Shown here in pieces: positions 53,497 through 62,550 of a stretch of DNA of 64,000 bases (its first letter is position 1; every line of letters starts with the position of its first letter). Where the stretch lies: the NCBI GenBank assembly GCA_016793115.1, contig JAEUIN010000207.1, positions 1 through 64,000 on the forward strand, given 5' to 3'. A program made the position numbers and the translations under genes. The notes beneath the pieces were generated by a model. The model worked only from the letters and a program-made list of their open reading frames with translations. It was not told the DNA's origin and searched no databases. The stretch is from Planctomycetaceae bacterium. GTDB taxonomy: Bacteria > Planctomycetota > Planctomycetia > Pirellulales > PNKZ01.

Positions 53497-56295
53497 TTAC
53501 CGCGCCGCTTGTTGCGTCGCGGTTTCGGAAGGAACCGCGAACGTACGGATTTCCGCCGCGGTCTCGGCGTTCCAGACGCGGAGCACGCCGTCGTGGCCGC
53601 CGGCAACGATGGTCTTGCCGTCGGCGGTGACGGCGGAGCAATAGACGAAGTCCGTCGCTCCGGGGTAGTTCTTCGTCGTCTGGCCGTTATCTCCGTTGAC
53701 CAAGCGAACCGACTTGTCGCCGCTCGTGGCGACGACGCTGAGCCCGGCGCCCGCGAACGCCAGCGACGTGACTTCCTTCGTGAACCCGGTGACGGTCCGC
53801 TTCTGTTCGCCGGTCCCGACGTCCCAAAGCTTCAGCACGGAATCGGCTCCGGCGCTGGCGAGCGATTTGCCGTCGGCCGACCAGGCGGCGCCGAGCACAT
53901 GATGCGTGTGGCCTTCATAGCCGCGGACGAATTTGCCGTCGGTGACGTTGAAGACTTTGAGGAACTTGTCCGCTCCGCAGGAGGCGAGATGCTTGCCGTC
54001 GGGAGAAAAGCGAACGCCGAGGACGACGTCGCTGTGGGCGTCAACGATTTCGCGCGCGAGCGAACCGTCGGCGACGTTCCAAAGTTTCAGTTCGCCGCTG
54101 CGCGACGGTTCGCCGCCGCCGGAGGCGAGCAATTTGCCGTCGGGGCTGAAGTCCAGAGAAGTCACACGATCGACCAACGTGCGGCTCGCCGGGTCGCCGA
54201 TCGTTCGAACGAGTTGCCATTCGCCCTCGAATGAGCGAACGGCGATCGATTTATCGGCCGAGGCGGCGACAATACGATTGCCGACAAATGTGATATTGGT
54301 GATCGGGGCCGCCGCACCGCCCACTGCTTCGAGCGGTGTGCAATTGTCCGCCGAGTAGAACGACAGGAGCTTGTCGTCGCCTCCGACGGCGATCGAGAGG
54401 CCGTCGGCGGAGAATGCGACGCTGCGGAGCGGAGCTTGCGCCTCGCCGGCCCGCTTCTGTGCCGCGACGAGTTGCGCTTCGACATCCTTCTGCTTTTGCT
54501 CCGATGCCTTAAGTTGGGCTTGGGCGGCGGGCACCGCATCGGCCGATTTCTTGGCGGCCGCCTTCGCTGAAGTTACGGCGCGGCCGGCGGATTGCGCCGC
54601 AGTATTCGCATCGCTCTTCGCTTTTTCGGCGTCTTCCGCCGCTTTCGTCGCCTTGGTCAGCGCGTCGGCCTTGGCTTTGTCTTTTTCGTTGCCTTTCGCG
54701 GCGGTCTCGGCCTTTTGCTTCTCGCCGGCGGCTTTCGCGGCGGCTTCAGTTTTCTCTTTCAACGTTTTGTCGGCGGCGACTTTGGCTTCCTCGGCCTTCT
54801 TCACGCCGTCGGCCTCGGTTTTGGCGTTCTTTTCCGCCTCGGCGACGGCCGCTTTGTCGGCGGCGACGGCCGCTTTTGCCAAGCCGACCGAGCGATCCAG
54901 CGCCGCGACTTCGCGAGCGACTCGTACGTCGCCCCGGGCTTCGCCCGCCGGTTTGCCGTCGGCCATGTTCCAGACCCTCACCGCTTTGTCGACGTTCGTC
55001 GCGGCGATGCGGCTTCCGTCGGGGCGTACCGCGACCGACGTCACTTCCGCGCCTGCCTTCGTCATTGCGCGAACCTGCTTACCGTCGGCCGCGTTCCAAA
55101 CGACGACGTTGCCCCCTTCATCACCGGAGACGATCTGCGTCGGCGCCGACGGCACGACGGCCAGCGACGTGACACGCTTGCCGGGAACGGCGAATTCACG
55201 AACGGCGGCGAGTTTCGCGTCACCCGCTTTGAACGCGGCGACACGAATCTTGCCGTCGACCGCGCCCGCCGCAAGCTGTGTTGCGTCGGCCAGAAACGAG
55301 ACCGCCGTGAACTCCGCCGGAGCGTCGAGTTGAGCAAGTTGCTTGCCGTCGGCGGCGTTCCAAATGCGGAGCGACTTATCGGCTGACGCGGTGGCGATTT
55401 TAGCGCCGTCCGCCGAGAAAGCGACGGCCCTCACCGTTCCCTTATGCCCAATAAGTTTTGCCCCGGGTTTACGATCCTCCACGTTCCAAATGCCGACCTC
55501 GTTGCCGACCGCGGCGGCGACGATTTTGCCGTCGCGCGAGGCGGCCAGCGCGGTCGGGGCGACTGCGAGCGGTCCCCCGAAAAGCGGCTCCATCGTCGCC
55601 TGCGGGCGCCGCCACAGCTTGATCGTGCGGAAGCCGCCGGAAGCCAAGAGAGTCCCGTCGGGACTAAAAGCGAGAGCCTGTATCAGATCAAGATCGGCGA
55701 CGCCGGGCTTCGAGTAGAGGCCGGATTTAAGCAAGGACGGGTCGGTGAGCCGACCGAGCGAGCGGCCGGTCGGCACATGGTAGATGAATATCTGATTGGC
55801 GCGACCGCAGGCGGCGAACTGGCCGTCGTTCGTGAGTGCTACGGCGAAGATCGGCTGAACGCCCGACGGCAGCGGTTGCCAGACAATCGTCTCTGCGGCC
55901 GCGGCGCCTATTTTCGCACCTTGATCGATCCACAGCTTAATGACCTCGATTTCCTTGGCCGTCAGTCGCTTGGCCCCGACTTTGTTATCGGGCGGCGGCA
56001 TTTGCTCGTCTTCGGTCGCCAGGGCACGCGTGACGAGTAAGCTCTCTGCGCCTTTACCGGCCACTGCTGCGGCGCCGGAATCGCCCCCCTTCAAAATCGT
56101 CGCGGGCGTTTCGAGAATGAGGCTCCCTTCCTTTTTCGAAGCATTGTGGCACGCGGTGCAGTTCTTCTTGAGAACGGGAGCGACGTGCTTGCCGAAATCG
56201 ATCGGCTCCGGCGAGCTATCTGCGGCGTCGGCGGGCGCGGCGGCGAACCACACAGCGGTCGACGAAAGTATCGCAAGGGAGAGTGAACGGAACAT
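53497..56295 (-). CDS. Secreted cytochrome c-type/WD40 protein with central coiled coil
   Basis: A 932-residue exported protein. After the signal peptide a Planctomycete cytochrome c domain has NCTACH (CxxCH, near residue 45) and MPPPD with the Met ligand. WD40-type repeats (LASGGFRTIKLWR, VWNAADGKQ, RVWNMADG) fill about residues 140-430. An Ala/Lys/Glu coiled coil of about 150 residues separates them from a second WD40 group (about 630-920). The fusion of heme domain and two propellers is typical of Planctomycetes. GAGGA lies before the ATG. Role unknown; it is in a set with a PPC and a DUF1549 protein. Confidence 0.88.
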   Translation of the reverse strand: MFRSLSLAILSSTAVWFAAAPADAADSSPEPIDFGKHVAPVLKKNCTACHNASKKEGSLILETPATILKGGDSGAAAVAGKGAESLLVTRALATEDEQMPPPDNKVGAKRLTAKEIEVIKLWIDQGAKIGAAAAETIVWQPLPSGVQPIFAVALTNDGQFAACGRANQIFIYHVPTGRSLGRLTDPSLLKSGLYSKPGVADLDLIQALAFSPDGTLLASGGFRTIKLWRRPQATMEPLFGGPLAVAPTALAASRDGKIVAAAVGNEVGIWNVEDRKPGAKLIGHKGTVRAVAFSADGAKIATASADKSLRIWNAADGKQLAQLDAPAEFTAVSFLADATQLAAGAVDGKIRVAAFKAGDAKLAAVREFAVPGKRVTSLAVVPSAPTQIVSGDEGGNVVVWNAADGKQVRAMTKAGAEVTSVAVRPDGSRIAATNVDKAVRVWNMADGKPAGEARGDVRVAREVAALDRSVGLAKAAVAADKAAVAEAEKNAKTEADGVKKAEEAKVAADKTLKEKTEAAAKAAGEKQKAETAAKGNEKDKAKADALTKATKAAEDAEKAKSDANTAAQSAGRAVTSAKAAAKKSADAVPAAQAQLKASEQKQKDVEAQLVAAQKRAGEAQAPLRSVAFSADGLSIAVGGDDKLLSFYSADNCTPLEAVGGAAAPITNITFVGNRIVAASADKSIAVRSFEGEWQLVRTIGDPASRTLVDRVTSLDFSPDGKLLASGGGEPSRSGELKLWNVADGSLAREIVDAHSDVVLGVRFSPDGKHLASCGADKFLKVFNVTDGKFVRGYEGHTHHVLGAAWSADGKSLASAGADSVLKLWDVGTGEQKRTVTGFTKEVTSLAFAGAGLSVVATSGDKSVRLVNGDNGQTTKNYPGATDFVYCSAVTADGKTIVAGGHDGVLRVWNAETAAEIRTFAVPSETATQQAAR

Positions 56296-56362
56296 GATGC
56301 ATCCTCGAATGGGGCGAGCGGCGAGCGTGCAGGTGGGAGGCGGACGAGTAGGCGACGGAAAG

Positions 56363-58867
56363 TTACTTGGCGGGTTTTTTCGAATCGACAGGTTTCGGCG
56401 GTTCGACCAAACGAACGACGAGATTGTTCGATGTAAGCGGTACGTTGGCGATTGAACGTGGTGCGACCGCTTTTTGCTTCGCGTCGGCGGAGGCTTGCGC
56501 CGTCTTCAGCGCGGCTTCGGCCGCTTGGAGCTTCGCAGCGGTCTCCGCCACGGCTTTATCGGCGGCCGGCTTCTTTGCCTTGTCGGCCGCCGCAGCCGCT
56601 TTCTTCTCAGTTTCGAGGGCGGTCCGCCGTTCGGCGACGACTTTTTCAATCGCTTGCTTCCGTTGCGCGGCGGACTCGGCGCTGCGCTTGTCGCGGACGT
56701 AGTTGAGCTTCGCCTGTGCCGCCAGATAGAAACCGAATTCGCCAAGCGGAGCGTTCGCCGCGGTTTCAAGCGTGAGTTTCGCTTCTTGTGCGTTGCCGGC
56801 GACTTTCACCGTTGCGGCTTTCACGCCGGCGGGGAGTCCGGCCGCAGTCAATAAGACTTCATCTTTAAAGTCCGCGCGGCGCACCAGCTTGATCGGAACT
56901 TCAAGTTTTTGTCCGCGCGCCGTTTCGGGAATCTTGCCGTCGCCGAGTTGAATTGTCAGCGGCATCTTCTCCGCGCCGTTGACGGCCAACGCATAGTCGC
57001 GGGCCACGCGTCCTTCCGCCGATTGATTGTTCGTGGGAGCCGCCGTGGTGAATACGACGGTACGCGCTTCGTGCTTCAACTTGAGCGCATCCGCCTCGCC
57101 TTCGCCGACGATGCGAATCGACCCTTGCCAATCGGCGACACTTTCAGCGGCGGTCAGGGAAAGCGTCGCGGCGTTTTGCCCGGCGGCAATGACCGCCGAG
57201 GAAGCGACGACACCGGCGGGCAAACCTTCGACGCGCAGAGAGACCGGGCCGGTGAAGCCGTCGCGACGCTCGGCAAGCACGGTCAGCATCGATGTTTCGC
57301 CCGCGCGAAGTAAAGAACCGGCGGGGCCGTATTTGCGACCGTCGTTGTTGTCTTTCGAGCCGGCCAAAGGATAGGCATACGCGGCGAGACGAAAGTCAGG
57401 AGTCGGCTTTCGGAGGCTCAGGCGATAGATCAGGCGAGCTTCGCCGCGGGTGTCGCCGTAGAGGTCGCGAACGAGGACACGGAAGCGACCGTCGGCGGGT
57501 GCGGTGAAGATGTACGACGCGTCGTTCGAATTGAGACTCAATTTGACGCCGGGGGGCGCTTTACCTTCGTCGTCGATTTCTTTGAGGTCGCCCCATGCCG
57601 TCTTGCCGTCGGCCGATTTATTGGCCTGCTGCAGGAGCAGCACCGGGTCGGTCTTCAGGCCGAGTCGCTGTGCGGTGATTTCAATGGAGACAGCTTCACC
57701 TTTCTTAGCGTCGAACGCGAAGCAATCCAGGTCGCCGCGGCGGAGGAATTGGCCGGCGATTTCGCAGGGCACCGTCACTGGTTGATTTTGTTCGCCGCCC
57801 TTGGCGTCGGAGCCGTCGTTGGGCTCTTGTTCGAGTACGACGGGGTTCGACACACAATTGAGTACGACCGAATTGGAAGGCCCCGACGACGTCTTTAAAC
57901 GGTATTCGCGGCCGTCGATGAAGGATTGGGCCGCATCGAAATAGCCGGGCGCCGTGAGTCGATCGGCGGATTCGTCGGCGGGGACGTCGGCGGGGACGTC
58001 GATCTCAACGTCGAGGCGTTCCAGCGGCCTACCAAATACAACGGCTTCGGGTGCCGGTTTGCCCCCGGGAAGATTGCGGCCGTAGACGGCGAGTTTGTTC
58101 TTCGCGCCCAAGCGTACAAACGGCGGATACACGAAATCGACGTATGAGCCCTGATGCAAAGCGAGGCGGTAAAAAAAGTCGGAGCCGCCGCCGTAGGTGA
58201 AATCGTACAAGTTGATGAAGTAATCGCCGTCGGCCGGAATGACGAGGTCGACGAGCGGGTCGCGACGATTCACGTCGCGGCTGCGGGCCAACTCGCGTCG
58301 CGTGGCGTCGTAGACGACGAGCGTCGCGTCGATCTTCGAGTCGATGCGTTGTCCGAACACGTCGATGATAACACGTGCTCCCTTCTGTCCGCGAAAACGA
58401 AACCAGTCTTCCGTATTCGCCGCGACGGAACCGTTGACGACCGTACCGACGTCGATGGGGGCGGCCTTGTCGAATGACTGGTTGCCGGCGGGTTCAAGCG
58501 ATTCTTTCCAACGGTCGACGGCAAAAGTGAGCGGGTTGGAGACGCCCATCGCGCCTGCGGCGCGGACATCATAAAGGCCCGGCGGCACATCGGCGGCAAT
58601 CGTCACGACAAAGCGATTGTCGACCGGCTCGCTTTGCCCGTCGAAGACTATGGAGGGACGCGTCGCCTGCTTGGCCTGAATTCCCGGATGGGAAAACAGC
58701 AGCCGATCGATTCCGTCGGCTTCGGTCGCATTAACGGCCACGTCGACGGCGGTGCCCGCTTGGCCGCCGCAGGGCGTGAGCGTCTTGAGTTCAACGACCG
58801 GCAACTGTGCCGCGGCGGAGGACGCAAACACGAGAAGCAGCGACGAAAGCGTTAGTGGTCGAATCAT
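56363..58867 (-). CDS. Large secreted protein with PPC domains
   Basis: The 834-residue exported protein (signal peptide ending ASSAAAQ) starts with an Ig-like/TIG-type domain, followed by bacterial pre-peptidase C-terminal (PPC) domains recognisable by DWFRFRGQKGARVIIDVFGQR, DGDYFINLYDFTYGG and DCFAFDAKKGEAVSIEI, which repeat. A C-terminal Lys/Ala-rich coiled coil of about 100 residues ends the protein. PPC domains bind proteins or polysaccharides in secreted enzymes. It lies between the DUF1549 and WD40 genes on the same strand, with gaps near 60 nt. Confidence 0.82.
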   Translation of the reverse strand: MIRPLTLSSLLLVFASSAAAQLPVVELKTLTPCGGQAGTAVDVAVNATEADGIDRLLFSHPGIQAKQATRPSIVFDGQSEPVDNRFVVTIAADVPPGLYDVRAAGAMGVSNPLTFAVDRWKESLEPAGNQSFDKAAPIDVGTVVNGSVAANTEDWFRFRGQKGARVIIDVFGQRIDSKIDATLVVYDATRRELARSRDVNRRDPLVDLVIPADGDYFINLYDFTYGGGSDFFYRLALHQGSYVDFVYPPFVRLGAKNKLAVYGRNLPGGKPAPEAVVFGRPLERLDVEIDVPADVPADESADRLTAPGYFDAAQSFIDGREYRLKTSSGPSNSVVLNCVSNPVVLEQEPNDGSDAKGGEQNQPVTVPCEIAGQFLRRGDLDCFAFDAKKGEAVSIEITAQRLGLKTDPVLLLQQANKSADGKTAWGDLKEIDDEGKAPPGVKLSLNSNDASYIFTAPADGRFRVLVRDLYGDTRGEARLIYRLSLRKPTPDFRLAAYAYPLAGSKDNNDGRKYGPAGSLLRAGETSMLTVLAERRDGFTGPVSLRVEGLPAGVVASSAVIAAGQNAATLSLTAAESVADWQGSIRIVGEGEADALKLKHEARTVVFTTAAPTNNQSAEGRVARDYALAVNGAEKMPLTIQLGDGKIPETARGQKLEVPIKLVRRADFKDEVLLTAAGLPAGVKAATVKVAGNAQEAKLTLETAANAPLGEFGFYLAAQAKLNYVRDKRSAESAAQRKQAIEKVVAERRTALETEKKAAAAADKAKKPAADKAVAETAAKLQAAEAALKTAQASADAKQKAVAPRSIANVPLTSNNLVVRLVEPPKPVDSKKPAK

Positions 58868-58926
58868 AGCGGCGACCGGCGGGAGGGCGGGGCGGGAATT
58901 CAAGCGGAGAAAGCAAGTGCGTGCGA

Positions 58927-61479
58927 TCAATGGTTGAAAAGGAATTCCTTGGTATTCAGTAAAGCCCACAGAATGTCCTCATAGGCGAGCTGTTTTTGCT
59001 TGTCGTCGGCCCGGCCGATATAGGCCTCGGCCGTGGCAAGCTCTTCCGCCGAAGGTTCGCGGGAAAATGCCGTGAGATAAAGATTGCGAATCTTTTCCTT
59101 CAGCGACTGACCGGCGTCTTTCGCGAGGGTCGCAGGTCGCGAGGTCGCCGACGAAAGCTTCGTTTGAATTTCTTGAGAATTCAGCAGGTGCAGGCTCTGG
59201 GCGAGGCTGGCGTCGGTCGAACGTTCGCATTCGCAAGCGCTGGCCGCTTCCGGCTTGCCGAAAACGGTGAGGAAGTAAGAGTTCACGCCGTTATCAGGAA
59301 TTTGCACCGCACGCGTTCCAGCCGGCAAGCCGGCGAAACTCGTCGAACTCGCGGCGACAGCGTCCAGTGCGTCGAGCAACACTTCGGCGTTCAATCGCTT
59401 CGGGTAGTAGCGAGAGAAGTTCTGCTTGTCGCGGCCGTTGAACTCGTTCGGTTCCGCGCTCAATTGATAGGAGCGACTTTTGCAGATCGTACGTACCAAG
59501 TCTTTAAGGTCGAACTTCGACTTGATGAAGTGCTGCGAAAGCGCGTCGAGCAATTCCGGATTTGTCGCCGGGTTGGTCACGCGCAGATCGTCTTCCGGAT
59601 CCACAATGCCGCGACTGAAGAAATGCTTCCAGTAGCGATTAACGAGTGCCGGGGCGAAGAATTTATTTGACGGATCGGCCATCCAATCGGCCAACGACTG
59701 CCGAGGGTCGCGTTCGGGGGCCAGAGTGAGCGCGGCGCCGCCCAGCGGAGTCGGCGACAACTTCTCGCCGGTCTTGGGGTTCACCGCGCTCGCCGTCCCG
59801 CGACGGTGGAATACTCGCTCCTCGTCGGCCGCAGTTCCCGCCTTGCGCCCTACTTGAGAAAAGAACGCCGCGAACCCGTAGTAGTCACGCTGGCTCCAGG
59901 CCTCAAATGGGTGATGATGACAGCGAGCGCATTGAATGCGCAAACCAAGGAACAATTGCGCCGTGTCTTCGACTTGTTGGTCGATCTCTTTGACCTCGCG
60001 ATACCAAGCGACCGGCGGGTTGTCGCTCATTTCGCCGCCGGCGGCTAAGACGCCGCGGACGAATTCGTCGTAGGGTTTGTTTTCGTAGAGGCTCTCGCGA
60101 ATCCAGGCGTGGAATCCGTAAGTACCTCGCATATATGTCGGTGTCTTGCGGCGATTGCGGAGAATCGCACTCCACTTGTTGGCGAAGTAATCCGCGTAGT
60201 CGGGGCTATCGACGAGTCGATCGATCAAACGATCGCGCTTCGCCGGATCTTTGTCGGCCAGGAACTTCGTTGTTTCATCGAGCGTGGGCAGCCGTCCGGC
60301 AATGTCGAGCGTGGCGCGGCGGACGAACGTCGCGTCGTCGCACACGGCCGACGGAGGCATGCCCAAGCGTTTGAGTTTGGCGAAAACGAGATCGTCGATG
60401 AAATTGGCGGGGGGCGGTAGCGATTCGACCTTGGCTCCCATGGGAACCGTGGAGCGGAAGACGGCGACAAGCCCCTGAAAGCGCGTCATGACGGCGGCGT
60501 CGCCCGCGAGATCGGTCGTTTTCACCAAGCCGGTTCGAGAAACCTCGGCCATGTCGGCCGAATTGGAATCGAACTGAGCCATGCGCGTCACATCGGCAGT
60601 ACTGCCGTCGTTGTAATAGGCCGTGACGAGCAACTGTTGCTCGCCGCCGGCGGTCATCGTACGTTGCGCCGGAGAAACCTCGATGCGCGTGACGATAGGA
60701 TCGGCGGACGTGCCGTAGGGCATGCCTTGCATGATCCACCGGCGCAGCAAGCGGTATTCGAGCGACTCGGCTTCAAGGCGCGCGCCGCCCCCGTGCGGCA
60801 CGGCATTGATCGCCTTTGTAAGTAAGAGGCTCGTATCTGGGGCGCCCGGAGAGAGACGCCGGCTGCGGCCTTCTTTGACCAAGTGTTCGTAGTCTTCCGC
60901 AGGTTCAAAACCTAGCAGCGACAGTTTGAACCCGTTTTGACCGCCCGATTTGCCGTGGCAACCGCCGCCGTTGCAGCCAAATTTCGTAAACAGCGGAGTG
61001 ATCTGATTGGGAAAGTTGACGAGCGGGGCATTACGGTAGTTTTCGACCGTGAGTTCGATCGAGGCCGACTTGCCCGAGGCGTCGGTCGCCGTCACCTTCG
61101 TCTTACCGTCGGCCAAGGGGACGACGAGCCCGGTGCCGTCGATACCGACGATTCCGGCAGGCGTCGTCGAGTATTTCACCGTTCGTGTGACGTCGCGTTC
61201 AACGCCCGCATTAAATTGCGCAGTAACGATCAGTTGCGATTGGGCGTCTTGGCCGCGAAGAGCGGCCGGCTTTCCCGGAGCACCGGCGGCTGCGATTGAC
61301 AGCTCGACGGGCGTTCCTAAACCCGAAGTAGCTGCGGGCGTCAAATCTGGAAGACTCGGAGCCTTCGCCGCGGCACCGGAGGCAATCAGCGTTGTGATGG
61401 CAGCGAGAACCAGGAACGATGGTTCGATTCCAATGCACAGTCTCGAACGATGATAAGCCGGGGGCGCGAAACGGCTCAT
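58927..61479 (-). CDS. DUF1549/DUF1553 protein with BIG2 domains and CX4CH motif
   Basis: The 850-residue exported protein starts with a signal peptide, has bacterial Ig-like (BIG2-type) segments at about 75-150 and again near 275-340, and a cytochrome-like motif FGCNGGGCHGK in which the cysteines are separated by four residues (CX4CH). DUF1549 follows with IQCARCHHHPFEAW (canonical CxxCH), and DUF1553 with NRYWKHFFSRGIVDPEDD. A strong GGGAGGA site precedes the ATG, and a well-matched promoter lies upstream. The role of the family is unproven. Confidence 0.9.
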   Translation of the reverse strand: MSRFAPPAYHRSRLCIGIEPSFLVLAAITTLIASGAAAKAPSLPDLTPAATSGLGTPVELSIAAAGAPGKPAALRGQDAQSQLIVTAQFNAGVERDVTRTVKYSTTPAGIVGIDGTGLVVPLADGKTKVTATDASGKSASIELTVENYRNAPLVNFPNQITPLFTKFGCNGGGCHGKSGGQNGFKLSLLGFEPAEDYEHLVKEGRSRRLSPGAPDTSLLLTKAINAVPHGGGARLEAESLEYRLLRRWIMQGMPYGTSADPIVTRIEVSPAQRTMTAGGEQQLLVTAYYNDGSTADVTRMAQFDSNSADMAEVSRTGLVKTTDLAGDAAVMTRFQGLVAVFRSTVPMGAKVESLPPPANFIDDLVFAKLKRLGMPPSAVCDDATFVRRATLDIAGRLPTLDETTKFLADKDPAKRDRLIDRLVDSPDYADYFANKWSAILRNRRKTPTYMRGTYGFHAWIRESLYENKPYDEFVRGVLAAGGEMSDNPPVAWYREVKEIDQQVEDTAQLFLGLRIQCARCHHHPFEAWSQRDYYGFAAFFSQVGRKAGTAADEERVFHRRGTASAVNPKTGEKLSPTPLGGAALTLAPERDPRQSLADWMADPSNKFFAPALVNRYWKHFFSRGIVDPEDDLRVTNPATNPELLDALSQHFIKSKFDLKDLVRTICKSRSYQLSAEPNEFNGRDKQNFSRYYPKRLNAEVLLDALDAVAASSTSFAGLPAGTRAVQIPDNGVNSYFLTVFGKPEAASACECERSTDASLAQSLHLLNSQEIQTKLSSATSRPATLAKDAGQSLKEKIRNLYLTAFSREPSAEELATAEAYIGRADDKQKQLAYEDILWALLNTKEFLFNH

Positions 61480-61564
61480 GCGGGATCCTCCCTAACGGAT
61501 GGCAGGCGGCCGGGGTGGGGTATTGGCCAGCGGGCGGGAGCTGCAAAGCACGCAGCTACAGGGA

Positions 61565-61593
61565 ATTATGTTCCGGCCGAACTAAAAAATCAA
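61565..61593 (-). promoter_or_regulatory. Sigma-70 promoter for the DUF1549-PPC-WD40 genes
   Basis: TTGATT (61593-61588) and CATAAT (61570-61565) are 17 bases apart on the minus strand. The predicted start is about 75 bases before the ATG at 61479. A short hairpin (AGCTGC/GCAGCT) lies in the leader. Confidence 0.55.
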
Positions 61594-61645
61594 CAGAAGT
61601 GAATGCATCTTTTCACCTTGATGCGAAGCCGGCTTTTTGCAGGAC

Positions 61646-62521
61646 TCAACCGCCGTGGATTTCAAGCGGCTCGATATGCACGACGACGTCGACGATCTTC
61701 CATGAACCGCCCAAAAGGTGTGCTTTGACGGCACCTCCGATGTTGTGCCCTTGCCGCACGCTGAGGTTCTCGTCGACCTGCACGTGGATGTCCATGAAGA
61801 GCCCTAGTCCGCTTTTCCGAACTCGCATTTTCTCGATCTGAACGACTCCCGGCACCTCCGCCGCATGGCGTCGAATCGCGTCGAGGGTCGGGTCATCGAC
61901 GGACGCGTCCATGATTTCGGACAGTGCGGAGCGAAACAACGTAACGCCGTTGTAGGCGATGACAAGACAGGCGGCGAGCGCAGCCCAATCGTCGGCCGCG
62001 GCATAGCCGCCGAACAAACTGACGACGATGCCAATCAGCACGGCCAAGGACGTGAGGGCGTCGGAGCGATGATGCCAAGCGTCCACATGCAGGGCCGTAC
62101 TACCGAGTTCCGTACTTGTGTTGCCCACAAAGCGAAATAGGGCTTCCTTCACGGCGACCGTCGCAATGAGCACCGGCAGGGTGAACCACGCCGGCGGCTC
62201 GTGGGGAACTCGAATCTGGTGGATGCTTTCCACGGCGATATACGCGGCCGCCGCCAAGAGCGCGAGCGATGCTAAGGCTGCGGCAAGCGATTCCGCTTTC
62301 CCATGGCCGTACGGATGGACGTCGTCGGCCGGTTTGGCCGAGATGCGCAAACCGCTCCAAACGATCAGCGATCCGACGATGTCGGTCGTCGATTCGATTC
62401 CGTCGGCGACCAGCGCTTGGGAGTCGCCGATCAAGCCGACCGCGGTTTTCACGACGGCCAAGGTCAAGTTAACGCCGACTCCGACCGCGACGGCTCCAGT
62501 TCCTGAAGATGAAGCACTCAT
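61646..62521 (-). CDS. Cation diffusion facilitator (CDF) transporter
   Basis: The 291-residue membrane protein has six transmembrane segments and the CDF C-terminal cytoplasmic domain (GVVQIEKMRVRKSG...). Metal site residues: IESTTD in TM2 (HxxxD or DxxxD in most members, ExxxD here) and HHRSD in TM5 with the His and Asp of the transport site. It exports divalent metal such as Zn2+, Mn2+ or Fe2+; the altered TM2 residue leaves the metal open. It follows the sialate O-acetylesterase gene on the same strand (29-nt gap). Confidence 0.88.
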   Translation of the reverse strand: MSASSSGTGAVAVGVGVNLTLAVVKTAVGLIGDSQALVADGIESTTDIVGSLIVWSGLRISAKPADDVHPYGHGKAESLAAALASLALLAAAAYIAVESIHQIRVPHEPPAWFTLPVLIATVAVKEALFRFVGNTSTELGSTALHVDAWHHRSDALTSLAVLIGIVVSLFGGYAAADDWAALAACLVIAYNGVTLFRSALSEIMDASVDDPTLDAIRRHAAEVPGVVQIEKMRVRKSGLGLFMDIHVQVDENLSVRQGHNIGGAVKAHLLGGSWKIVDVVVHIEPLEIHGG

Positions 62522-62550
62522 CGTCGTCGCATACCGGTGAGAGTCGACAA

